NCBI RefSeq assembly: GCF_029968095.1
Contig: NZ_JASCIR010000024.1
Location: 1 to 64,000 of the forward strand
Reading direction: 5' to 3'
DNA length: 64,000 nt
Origin: Streptomyces solicavernae
GTDB lineage: Bacteria > Actinomycetota > Actinomycetes > Streptomycetales > Streptomycetaceae
Shown: piece after piece, positions 32,242-39,497 of the stretch
Numbering within the stretch: position 1 is the first letter of the stretch
How the letters are laid out: every line of letters begins with the position of its first letter
Position numbers and translations under genes: made by a program
The notes under the pieces: model-generated
Databases searched by the model: none
The model's input: the letters and a program-made list of their open reading frames with translations, nothing else
Told to the model about the DNA's origin: nothing

Positions 32242-32546
32242 GGGCAGGCCCTCTTGTTGTCTGCGGCGGTACGGGCGGTCTCTGCCAGCTCGGCGAACTG
32301 GCCGGCGAGCGAGGCGACGACGTCCGGGCGGAGCTTGTAGTACGTGAAGCGGCCGCACGGCTCGGTGTCCACGACCCCGGCCTCGCGCAGCACCCTCAGG
32401 TGGTTGGAGAGGTTGGTCTGCCGGGCACCGGTCTCCTCGACGAGGTGGGTGGTGCACAGCGTCTCGCGGGCGAGCAGGGTCACGATCTGCAGCCTGAGCG
32501 GGTCGGCGAGGACTCGGATCAGGTCAGCGTCGACTGACGTCATCAT
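32238..32546 (-). CDS. arsR: ArsR-family arsenic-responsive repressor
   Basis: A 102-residue ArsR/SmtB winged-helix repressor. The recognition helix is in ARQTNLSNHLRVLREAG and the wing in GRFTYYKL. Cysteines at about 31 (ETLCTTHLV), 64 (EPCGRF) and 101 (RACP) could form the As(III) site; the classic ELCVC pair is absent. Two ATG codons are adjacent (32546, 32543) and no ribosome site precedes them, so the mRNA may be leaderless. It heads arsR-acr3-arsO and is divergent from arsC. Confidence 0.93.
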   Translation of the reverse strand: MMTSVDADLIRVLADPLRLQIVTLLARETLCTTHLVEETGARQTNLSNHLRVLREAGVVDTEPCGRFTYYKLRPDVVASLAGQFAELAETARTAADNKRACP

Positions 32547-32550
32547 GGGC

Positions 32551-32566
32551 TGATACTGTCACATCA
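32551..32566. promoter_or_regulatory. ArsR operator candidate between arsR and arsC
   Basis: TGAT-N8-ATCA at 32551-32566 is an interrupted palindrome four bases before the arsR start codon, in an AT-richer patch. Autoregulation by ArsR at this site would silence arsR-acr3-arsO and perhaps arsC until arsenite appears. Confidence 0.5.
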
Positions 32567-32633
32567 TCGACGGCTGACACGAGCGCGGGCTGACTTGCCG
32601 GGCACGCAGTGCTCGTACGGCCCGCACTGAAAG

Positions 32634-32709
32634 TGCCGCCCGCACCGCCCGTACCGTCCCGTAGCGCTCGTACCGCCCGCACCGCCCGCACCGCCCGCAC
32701 CGCTCGTAG
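32634..32709. repeat. Degenerate tandem repeat, 9-bp unit (CCGCCCGCA)
   Basis: About eight units of the form CCG(C/T)(C)CG(C/T)A run through the arsR-arsC intergenic region up to the arsC ribosome site. The last three core copies are identical. Confidence 0.8.
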
Positions 32710-32721
32710 AGGGAAGAACGC

Positions 32722-33141
32722 ATGTCCTCCGTTCCGCTCGCCTCCGTCCTGTTCGTCTGCGTCCACAACGCCGGACGCTCCCAGATGGCCGCCGGATTTC
32801 TCGACCACCTCGCAGGCGACCGCATCGAGGTCCGCTCCGCCGGTTCGGTCCCGGGCGACCGGGTCAACCCGGCCGCGGTCGAGGCCATGAAGGAGGTCGG
32901 GATCGACATCGCCGACGCCAGGCCCAAGGTCCTCACCACCGAGGCCGTCCAGGCGTCCGACTACGTCATCACCATGGGCTGCGGCGACGCCTGCCCGGTC
33001 TTCCCCGGCAAGACGTACCTCGACTGGGCCCTGGAAGACCCCGCGGGCAAGGGCGTCGACTCCGTCCGTCCGATCCGCGACGAGATCAAGACCCGTATCG
33101 AGGCCCTCATCGCCGAGATCGACGCCCAGCGGACGGCGTGA
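32722..33141 (+). CDS. arsC: Arsenate reductase, low-molecular-weight phosphatase type
   Basis: A 139-residue enzyme reducing As(V) to As(III) for export by Acr3. The P-loop CVHNAGRS starts with nucleophile Cys13; a second pair, Cys87 and Cys91 in MGCGDACPVFP, is placed as in thioredoxin-linked and mycothiol-linked ArsC. Asp in DWALEDPAGK is the general acid. ATG 32722 follows AGGGAAG. It is divergent from arsR-acr3-arsO, completing the resistance set. Confidence 0.95.
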   Translation: MSSVPLASVLFVCVHNAGRSQMAAGFLDHLAGDRIEVRSAGSVPGDRVNPAAVEAMKEVGIDIADARPKVLTTEAVQASDYVITMGCGDACPVFPGKTYLDWALEDPAGKGVDSVRPIRDEIKTRIEALIAEIDAQRTA

Positions 33142-33223
33142 GGCGCGGACGGACCGTCGTACGCGGCCCGGCTTCCGTTACGCCCTTCCCCTGATCGTTT
33201 ACGCCCCGCCCCTGATCGTTGCC

Positions 33224-35176
33224 TCAGTGCACGGCGCCCCGCGCGTCCTCGGGATGCAGTCGGGGCCTGCCCGCCAGGGAGGTCCAGAGGTGCGAATCGG
33301 CGTCGTCCTCGGGGAGTTGGGCGAGCATGTAGTGCACGCACCGTTCGATCTTGACTCGCCACAGACGGGCCGCCTCGTTTCCGTCGGCGTCGCGCAGCGC
33401 CTCGTGGACGACGGCGTCTTCATGGGCGATGGTGCCGCAGGCCTGGCTGTAGTCCATGTCAAGGACGGTGACGAACATGCGCAGCCGGGCCGTGAGACGT
33501 TCGAAGGTGTGGGCGGCCTCCGGCAGATCCGCGCTGCGCGCGAGGGCGTCCTGGAACCGCAAATCGTCTTCGCGGATACGGGTGTGGTCGTTCTCGCGGG
33601 CGGCGGCGCGGACCTCCGCGAGGGCGGCCGAGGGCGAGGCCAGCTGCTCCGGCCCGAGCATCGCGACACGGCGGATGAGCAGGGCACCGAGACTGGCCCG
33701 CAGCGCATAGAGGTCGAGGACGTCCTTCGCCGTGATGGCGGGGACGGCGGTCGCACCGCCGGGGAGCGGCTCCAGCATGCCTTCCTCGGCCAGTGCCCGC
33801 AGCCCCGCCCGGACGACGCGGCGCGAAAGGCCGAGACGGGAAGCGAGCGGAGCCTCCCGCACGCGGTCTCCGGGACGGTGGCCGGCGGCGAGGACGGCTT
33901 CCCGCAACAGCGCTACGACGGGGTCGGTGGTGAGGGGGGCTCCGGGTGGCGCGTCGACGGGTGCGGTGCGGGGCGCCGTGGCGGTGTCGACGCGCTCGGC
34001 TGTACGCGCATCCCGCACTCTTGAGTCACTGCCAGGGCCACAGATGGCGGGGCTTTCGTAGGGCGGACGAGCCGTGACGGTACGCATGAACGGGGTGGCG
34101 GACGGGGTCCACGTGGTGGACCAGGTCAGCAGCGCATCGCGGAGGCGGGACCCCTCGGGCGCCGCTCCACGCGGGAGCCGGCCGTCCACGGCGAGGAGAC
34201 GCCGGGTCTCTTCGGTCCACTCCGCGGGTGTGGGTGCCGGGTGCCAGCGGAGGCATCGGGGGTCGGCCGTGTCCGGTCCGTCGAGTACGCCGCGGGCCTC
34301 CGCGGGCACCCCGTGCGCGAGCAGGTGCACGTGTGCCCCGGCACCCGCTTCCGACGTCACCCGCTCCAGAAACGCGCGCAGTTCGGAGCGGGCGGAGCCA
34401 GCGGCGGCCGGGGCAGAGCGGTCCGGGGCATCGCGGGCCAGGTCAGAGCGAGCCGAGCGGGCCAGGTCAGAGCGGGCCGGGGCAGAGGGAACCGTCGCGC
34501 CTCTGTCTTCCGCGTCCCCCTTCCCCCGCAGCGCCGAGAACGCCCCGGCGACGGCCAGCACTTGGGACACGTCCGAGTCCTGGCCGAACAGGCGCCCAAC
34601 GGCGGTCGGTGGGGAGCTGCGTGCGGCCCTGCCTCGTCCGGCGCGGGCCGTCACGGCGAGCACGCACATGGGTGGAGCGAGGAACAGGCCGACCATCTCC
34701 TCGGCACGGTCCGGCAGGGACCACGCCGAGCGCACCCGGGTCGCGTTCCGCGGCGCCCCCTGCACGCCGTAGGTCCGCCAGACTCTGCTGACCGTGCTCT
34801 GACTCAGGCCGGTCTCCGCCGCCATGGCGCGGGTCGACCAGGCCCGCCGGGCGCCGGACGGCGGGGGCGTGAGCGTCCGGAGGAGAACGTGCGCCACCGT
34901 GTCGTCGTCCGCCGTGGGCGGGCGTCCGGAACGCGGCTGCTCGTCCAGGCCGTCGAGCCGCTCGGCGAGGAAGCGGGACCGCCACTTTCCGACCATGTCG
35001 CGGGAGATTCCCAGGCGCTGGGCCACGGCGGTGTTGGTGGGCTCCTCCTCGCAGGCCAGCACGATCTTCGCGCGCAGGGCATGCGCCTGCGAGCAGGTAC
35101 GACTGCGGGTCCACTGCAGGAGCGCGGCCCGCTCGTCCGCAGCGAGGGTCACGGCGTTTCGGGGACGGCCAGCCAT
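33224..35176 (-). CDS. GntR-FCD regulator fused to an inactive IS630-type transposase-like region
   Basis: A 650-residue protein with two parts. Residues 10-140 are a paired winged HTH like that of IS630/Tc1 transposases (LAADERAALLQWTRSRTCSQ, AVAQRLGISRDMVGKWRSRF, AMAAETGLSQSTVSRVWRTY). Residues 155-335 follow the transposase core in outline (EEMVGLFLAPPMCVLAVTA; AHVHLLAHGVPAE; WHPAPTPAEWTEETRRLLA), but the Asp and Glu of the DDE triad are replaced. Residues 420-480 are a GntR wHTH (LASRLGLSRRVVRAGLRALA) and 490-625 an FCD domain (FQDALARSADL, HEDAVVHEALRDADGNEAAR). It is divergent from an MFS/oxidase/lyase/dehydrogenase operon, its likely target. Start ATG 35176. Confidence 0.85.
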   Translation of the reverse strand: MAGRPRNAVTLAADERAALLQWTRSRTCSQAHALRAKIVLACEEEPTNTAVAQRLGISRDMVGKWRSRFLAERLDGLDEQPRSGRPPTADDDTVAHVLLRTLTPPPSGARRAWSTRAMAAETGLSQSTVSRVWRTYGVQGAPRNATRVRSAWSLPDRAEEMVGLFLAPPMCVLAVTARAGRGRAARSSPPTAVGRLFGQDSDVSQVLAVAGAFSALRGKGDAEDRGATVPSAPARSDLARSARSDLARDAPDRSAPAAAGSARSELRAFLERVTSEAGAGAHVHLLAHGVPAEARGVLDGPDTADPRCLRWHPAPTPAEWTEETRRLLAVDGRLPRGAAPEGSRLRDALLTWSTTWTPSATPFMRTVTARPPYESPAICGPGSDSRVRDARTAERVDTATAPRTAPVDAPPGAPLTTDPVVALLREAVLAAGHRPGDRVREAPLASRLGLSRRVVRAGLRALAEEGMLEPLPGGATAVPAITAKDVLDLYALRASLGALLIRRVAMLGPEQLASPSAALAEVRAAARENDHTRIREDDLRFQDALARSADLPEAAHTFERLTARLRMFVTVLDMDYSQACGTIAHEDAVVHEALRDADGNEAARLWRVKIERCVHYMLAQLPEDDADSHLWTSLAGRPRLHPEDARGAVH

Positions 35177-35483
35177 GCGTCAACCGTAGCCGAATTTCCG
35201 ACTCACGGACAGGTCGGAGCCTCGTCGGACAGCAGGGGCATTGTTGGCCGCCCCCGGCCTTCCCATACTTCCTGTCATCCGGCGGCCACTCCTCCGCCAA
35301 CCAGCAGAAACCCGCGTACTTCCCTCGATTGCTGCGAAACCGGCTGCCAGTAGGACGGACGGGACAGCAGCACAGCGGGACAGCAGCACAGCGGGACAGC
35401 AGGAAACGATCCCGTACGACATCGACCCGGACCCTGTCCCGCGCTGCCCTTTACGTAGGCGCGGGCCGCTCCCGGAGGCTGAG
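35177..35483. promoter_or_regulatory. 307-base divergent control region, GntR fusion gene / MFS operon
   Basis: This gap must carry promoters for both directions. The only clear structure is a 16-bp direct repeat GGGACAGCAGCACAGC at 35361-35376 and 35377-35392 with ten bases of a third copy to 35402. No convincing -35/-10 pair or operator was identified. Confidence 0.5.
35361..35402. repeat. Tandem direct repeat, 16-bp unit, 2.6 copies
   Basis: Two perfect copies of GGGACAGCAGCACAGC and a partial third lie upstream of the MFS gene in the divergent control region. Confidence 0.9.
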
Positions 35484-36917
35484 ATGACCGCACACGCAAA
35501 GAGCACGGCCGAGAACACACCGGAGAACACACCAGAAAGCACTCCGGAGACCCCACCGGAGAACAGAGTGGACGACGCGCCCTTGTCGCGCTTCCACAAG
35601 AAGCTGGCGCTGTACTCCTCCGGCGGGCCGTTCCTCGACGGCTACGTCCTGAGCATCATCGGCGTCGCGATGGCGCAGATCACCCCGCAGCTCCAACTGT
35701 CGGACTCCGCCCAGGGGTTGATCGGCGCGTCCGCGCTCATCGGTATCTTTCTCGGCGCGTTCGTGGGCGGCTGGCTCACCGACAGGTTCGGCCGACAACT
35801 CCTCTACACCATCGACCTGGTCGCCATCATCGTCTGTTCCGTCGCGCAGTTCTGGGCGACGGATCCGGTGTGGCTGTTCGTCCTGCGCCTGCTGATCGGG
35901 ATGGCGGTCGGCGCCGACTATCCGATCGCGACCTCGCTGCTCGCCGAGTTCACGCCGCGCCGCTACCGCGGTCCGCTCCTCGGCGGCCTGGTCGTCATGT
36001 GGTTCGTGGGTGCGGCCACCGCGTACATCGTCGGCGAGATCATGCTGTCGTACGGCGGCGACGACGCCTGGCGGTGGATGCTCGCCAGCGCCACCCTGCC
36101 CGCCACGGTCATCGTGCTGCTGCGCCACGGCACGCCCGAGTCCCCGCGCTGGCTGGCGAACAAGGGCCGCGCCGAGGAGGCCGAGGCCGTCCTCAAGAAG
36201 GTCTACGGCCCCGAGGCGACGATCGCCGATCTGCCGACGGAGGAACGCGAGAACGTCGACCTCAAGGCGATCATGCGCTCGGGCTACGGCGGACGGATGC
36301 TCTACATCACCGTCTTCTGGACGTGTTCCATCGTCCCGCTGTTCGCCATCTACGCTTTCGGCCCGAGGATCCTCGACGCACTTCACCTCGAAGGCGGCCT
36401 CGCCAACATCGGCGAAGCGCTCATCACCGTCATGTTCCTCACCGGCTGCGTGCTCGCCCTGTTCTGCGTGAACCGCATGGGGCGGCGCCCTCTGGTCATC
36501 CACAGTTTCGTCTGGTCCGGTGTCGCCCTGCTGCTGCTCGGCATCTTCCCCGACGCCCCGTCGAACGTGATCATGGCGCTGTTCGCCCTGTACGCGCTGA
36601 TCATCGGCGGCACCCAGATCCTGCAGTGGGTCTACCCGAACGAGCTGTTCCCGACCGAGGTACGCGGCTCCGCCGTCGGCCTGGCCTCGTCCGCCAGCCG
36701 CATCGGCGCCGCCGTCGGCACCTACCTCGTACCCGTGGCGCTGACCGCCTGGGGCATCGGCGGCACCATGCTCGCCGCCGCGGCCATCAGCCTCCTCGGC
36801 GCCGGCGTCTCCGTCCTGTGGGCGCCCGAGACCCGCGGCATGTCCCTCGACGAGGCGGCCACCCTGCCCGACCGGTCCCCCCGGTCCCCCCGGTCTCCGG
36901 AAAGCCTCCGGGTCTGA
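35484..36917 (+). CDS. MFS transporter (sugar porter/aromatic acid symporter type)
   Basis: A 477-residue transporter with twelve helices. Diagnostic motifs are FLDGYVLSIIGVAM in helix 1, GGWLTDRFGRQLLY in loop 2-3, GADYPIATSLLAEFTPRRYR in helices 4-5, PESPRWLANKGR before the central loop, NRMGRRPLVI in loop 8-9 and a C-terminal PETRGMSLDEA. These define the sugar porter/AAHS part of the MFS. The N-terminus has an in-frame ENTPENTPESTPETPPEN repeat. ATG 35484 follows GGAGG by six bases. It is first in a plus-strand run with an FAD oxidase, DapA-like lyase and aldehyde dehydrogenase. Confidence 0.92.
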   Translation: MTAHAKSTAENTPENTPESTPETPPENRVDDAPLSRFHKKLALYSSGGPFLDGYVLSIIGVAMAQITPQLQLSDSAQGLIGASALIGIFLGAFVGGWLTDRFGRQLLYTIDLVAIIVCSVAQFWATDPVWLFVLRLLIGMAVGADYPIATSLLAEFTPRRYRGPLLGGLVVMWFVGAATAYIVGEIMLSYGGDDAWRWMLASATLPATVIVLLRHGTPESPRWLANKGRAEEAEAVLKKVYGPEATIADLPTEERENVDLKAIMRSGYGGRMLYITVFWTCSIVPLFAIYAFGPRILDALHLEGGLANIGEALITVMFLTGCVLALFCVNRMGRRPLVIHSFVWSGVALLLLGIFPDAPSNVIMALFALYALIIGGTQILQWVYPNELFPTEVRGSAVGLASSASRIGAAVGTYLVPVALTAWGIGGTMLAAAAISLLGAGVSVLWAPETRGMSLDEAATLPDRSPRSPRSPESLRV

Positions 36918-36949
36918 CCGTTCGGCACCCCGCCGGACAAACGGTCAAC

Positions 36950-36994
36950 ACGGATAGCACGGATAACGCGGATAACGCGGATAACGCGGACAAC
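36950..36994. repeat. Tandem repeat, 9-bp unit (GCGGATAAC), five copies
   Basis: Five near-identical 9-base units (ACGGATAGC, ACGGATAAC, GCGGATAAC twice, GCGGACAAC) fill the gap between the MFS and FAD-oxidase genes. Confidence 0.9.
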
Positions 36995-37059
36995 ACACCG
37001 TCCTCGTACGGAAGTTGCTGCTCACGCACGGAAAGAACGGAAAGAAGAGAGGTGTACCG

Positions 37060-38439
37060 ATGAAGGACGTCGTCATCGTCGGCGGAGGCATCGCGGGCCT
37101 GTCGGCCGCCTGGCGGCTGCGGCACTGGGACACGCTGCTGCTCGAATCCGAGGGCCGGGTCGGCGGCCGCATCCGCTCCGAGCGGCGCGGACCGTACTTC
37201 CTCAACTGGGGCGGCCATGTCTACGCGGGCGGCAACTCCGCCACCGGATGGCTCCTGAACAACACCGGCGTCGAGGCGATCGACGTGCCGGGCTCGCTGT
37301 CCGGCCTCTCGATGAACGGCAGGACGATCATGGAGGGCCGGGTGGAGACGTACCCATTTCGCATCCCGATGCCGCTGCAAGCCCGGATCGGCATGGTGAG
37401 GACCGGCGCCAAGGTCGCGCTGCAGGTGGCCCGTTACTCCCGCATCGTCGGCCGTCGCAAGGGCGAGACGGCCGCCGAACGCCAGCAGCGGATCTACGAG
37501 TTCCTCAACGACCGCTCGTTCAAGGACTTCATCGGCGACGTGCCCGCCGACACCCAGGCCCTGTTCGAGCCGACGGTCACCCGGTCCGCGGCCGACATCG
37601 ACCAGCTGTCGGCGGGCGCGGGCGTCGGCTACTTCAGCCTGGTCTGGGGCATCGGCGGCGGGCTCACACAGTCCATCGTCGGCGGCCCGTCGACGCTCAC
37701 CGAGTCAATTGCGGCCTCGCTCGGCGGGAACCTGCGCCTTGACGCGCATGTGGACGAGATCGCGCACAAGAAGGACTCCGTCGTCGTCCGCTACCGCGAG
37801 AACGGCGTCCCGCAGGAGGTGCAGGCCCGTACGGTCGTCCTCGCCACCCCGGCGACGGTCGCGCACCGCGTCGCCGTCGACCTGGACCCGGACATCCGTG
37901 AGGCCCTGTCAAAGGTGGCCTACGGGCCGTACGTCAGCGCCGCGTTCCTGTCGAACGAGACCGGGCGGCAGCGGTGGGACGACGCGTACGCCATCGCCAC
38001 CCCGAAGCGGTCCTTCAACGTGGCGCTCAACATGTCCAACATCGTCCGCGGCCACGAGCGGGAACGGCAGCCCGGCAGCAGCCTGATGACCTTCTCCCCC
38101 GGCTCCCTCGCCCGCGGCCTGCTGGATCACGACGACGACACCGTCCGCCGCATCTACCTCGACGACCTCGACCAGGTCCTGCCCGGATTCGCCGACCACG
38201 TCGTCGAGGCCGAGGTGCAGCGCTTCCCGACGGGCGCCCCGTACTGCTTCCCCGGCCGCGCCGAACTCCAGCCCGCGCTCACCCGCCGCGGCGGCCGGGT
38301 GTTCCTGGCCGGTGACTACCTCGGCACGCTCTACACCGAGACGGCCATCTCCTCCGGCCTGTCCGCCGCGACCGAGATCCGCAGCATCCTCGCCACCGAC
38401 CGGCAGACGGCCCGCCGCACCCTCAGCTCCGCCGCCTGA
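37060..38439 (+). CDS. FAD-dependent amine oxidase/protoporphyrinogen-oxidase-like protein
   Basis: A 459-residue flavoprotein of the amino-oxidase fold. Residues 1-35 give VVIVGGGIAGLSAAWRL and the second-Glu LLLESEGRVGGRIRSE; the C-terminal FAD contact is GGRVFLAGDYLGTLYTETAISSG. The substrate domain is closer to protoporphyrinogen oxidase/UDP-galactopyranose mutase-like members than to monoamine oxidase. Oxidation of an amine or a cyclic compound giving an aldehyde would suit the aldehyde dehydrogenase two genes on. ATG 37060 is chosen with AGAGAGG nine bases upstream. Confidence 0.85.
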   Translation: MKDVVIVGGGIAGLSAAWRLRHWDTLLLESEGRVGGRIRSERRGPYFLNWGGHVYAGGNSATGWLLNNTGVEAIDVPGSLSGLSMNGRTIMEGRVETYPFRIPMPLQARIGMVRTGAKVALQVARYSRIVGRRKGETAAERQQRIYEFLNDRSFKDFIGDVPADTQALFEPTVTRSAADIDQLSAGAGVGYFSLVWGIGGGLTQSIVGGPSTLTESIAASLGGNLRLDAHVDEIAHKKDSVVVRYRENGVPQEVQARTVVLATPATVAHRVAVDLDPDIREALSKVAYGPYVSAAFLSNETGRQRWDDAYAIATPKRSFNVALNMSNIVRGHERERQPGSSLMTFSPGSLARGLLDHDDDTVRRIYLDDLDQVLPGFADHVVEAEVQRFPTGAPYCFPGRAELQPALTRRGGRVFLAGDYLGTLYTETAISSGLSAATEIRSILATDRQTARRTLSSAA

Positions 38440-38448
38440 AGCCCAGCC

Positions 38449-38522
38449 CACCAGCTTCCCTGCCCATCCCACCAACTTTTCCTCGCAGCCCTCCAACTTT
38501 CCTTCCCAGCCCACCAACTTCC
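38449..38522. repeat. Degenerate tandem repeat, 21-22-bp unit, about four copies
   Basis: Units built on CCCACCAACTT(T)CC repeat between the FAD-oxidase stop and the ribosome site of the DapA-like gene. It is non-coding. Confidence 0.75.
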
Positions 38523-38545
38523 CTTTAAATCAAAGGAGTTACCCC

Positions 38546-39445
38546 ATGGCTTCGCACCTCAACGGCATCCTCACGGCCCTCGCCACCCCCTTCTCGCCGG
38601 ACGGCGCGATCGACGAGAAGCTGCTGCGGCGGCTCGTGGACCGGAGCGTGAACGGCGGGGTCGACGGCGTCGTCGCCTGCGGCTCCACCGGCGAGTTCGC
38701 GGCCATGACCGGGGACGAGCGGCGCCTGCTCGTCGAGACCGTCATCGACCAGACCGCGGGCCGTGTCCCCGTCATCGCGCAGACGGGCGCCGTCTCCACC
38801 CGCGAGGCCGTCGCGCTCTCGCGGCACGCCGAGGATGCCGGGGCCGACGTCCTGATGGTCGTCACCCCGTACTACGAGCCGCTGACCCTGGACGAGACGC
38901 TGCGCTACCTGCGTACGGTCGCCGACTCCGTGCAGATCCCGGTCATGCTCTACAACCTCCCGGGCGCCACCGGCGTCAACCTCGACCCGGACACGGTCGG
39001 CGCGCTCGCCCGCAAGCACCGGAACATCCGCTACATCAAGGACACCACCGGCGACATGACGCAGGCCGGGAAGCTGATCCACCACCACGGCGACGTCATC
39101 TCCACGTTCATCGGCTGGGACGCCCTGCTGCTCGCCGCAGTCTCCGAGGGCGCGGCCGGTGTGATGGCCGGTACGGCGAACGTCATGCCCGCCCAACTCG
39201 TCGCCGTGCACCGGGCCTTGACGGCGGGCGACCTGGCCGGGGCGCGCGAGCTGTGGGCGCGGATCTACCCGCTGATGGACACCCTGATGTCGGCCGCTTT
39301 CATCCCCGCCGTGAAGGCCGCCCTGGAGGAGATCGGCCTGCCGGTCGGCGGGCCGCGCGAGCCGCTGCTGCCGGTGGACGCGGAGACGCGTACGCGGATC
39401 GCTGCGGCGCTGGAGGACCTGCCCGAGCTGACGGCCGCCCGGTAA
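38546..39445 (+). CDS. Dihydrodipicolinate synthase/N-acetylneuraminate lyase family protein
   Basis: A 299-residue class I aldolase or dehydratase of the DapA family. GSTGEFAAMTGDER near residue 45 is the pyruvate/keto-acid site, Tyr in VMLYNLPGATG and the Schiff-base Lys in RYIKDTTGDM are both present. It carries the (beta/alpha)8 core and C-terminal helices of usual length. True DapA would sit with lysine genes; in this context a catabolic 2-keto acid lyase or dehydratase is more likely. ATG 38546 has AAAGGAG seven bases upstream. Confidence 0.88.
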   Translation: MASHLNGILTALATPFSPDGAIDEKLLRRLVDRSVNGGVDGVVACGSTGEFAAMTGDERRLLVETVIDQTAGRVPVIAQTGAVSTREAVALSRHAEDAGADVLMVVTPYYEPLTLDETLRYLRTVADSVQIPVMLYNLPGATGVNLDPDTVGALARKHRNIRYIKDTTGDMTQAGKLIHHHGDVISTFIGWDALLLAAVSEGAAGVMAGTANVMPAQLVAVHRALTAGDLAGARELWARIYPLMDTLMSAAFIPAVKAALEEIGLPVGGPREPLLPVDAETRTRIAAALEDLPELTAAR

Positions 39446-39497
39446 CGCGGGGACCGGTCACCGACCCAACTGGCCCACGACGTAAGGAAGTCACCCC

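Noticed and set aside
33142..33223. Possible terminator between arsC and the GntR fusion gene
   Set aside because: Only a direct repeat (CCCTGATCGTT twice) is visible; no inverted repeat of useful length was found.
33224..35176. Insertion sequence (IS630) annotation for the HTH-rich gene
   Set aside because: The catalytic acids are missing, the frame continues into a GntR-FCD regulator, and no terminal inverted repeats or target duplications were seen.
38546..39445. Calling the DapA-family gene the lysine biosynthetic dapA
   Set aside because: The neighbours are a transporter, an oxidase and an aldehyde dehydrogenase; no lysine pathway gene is near and the family is functionally broad.
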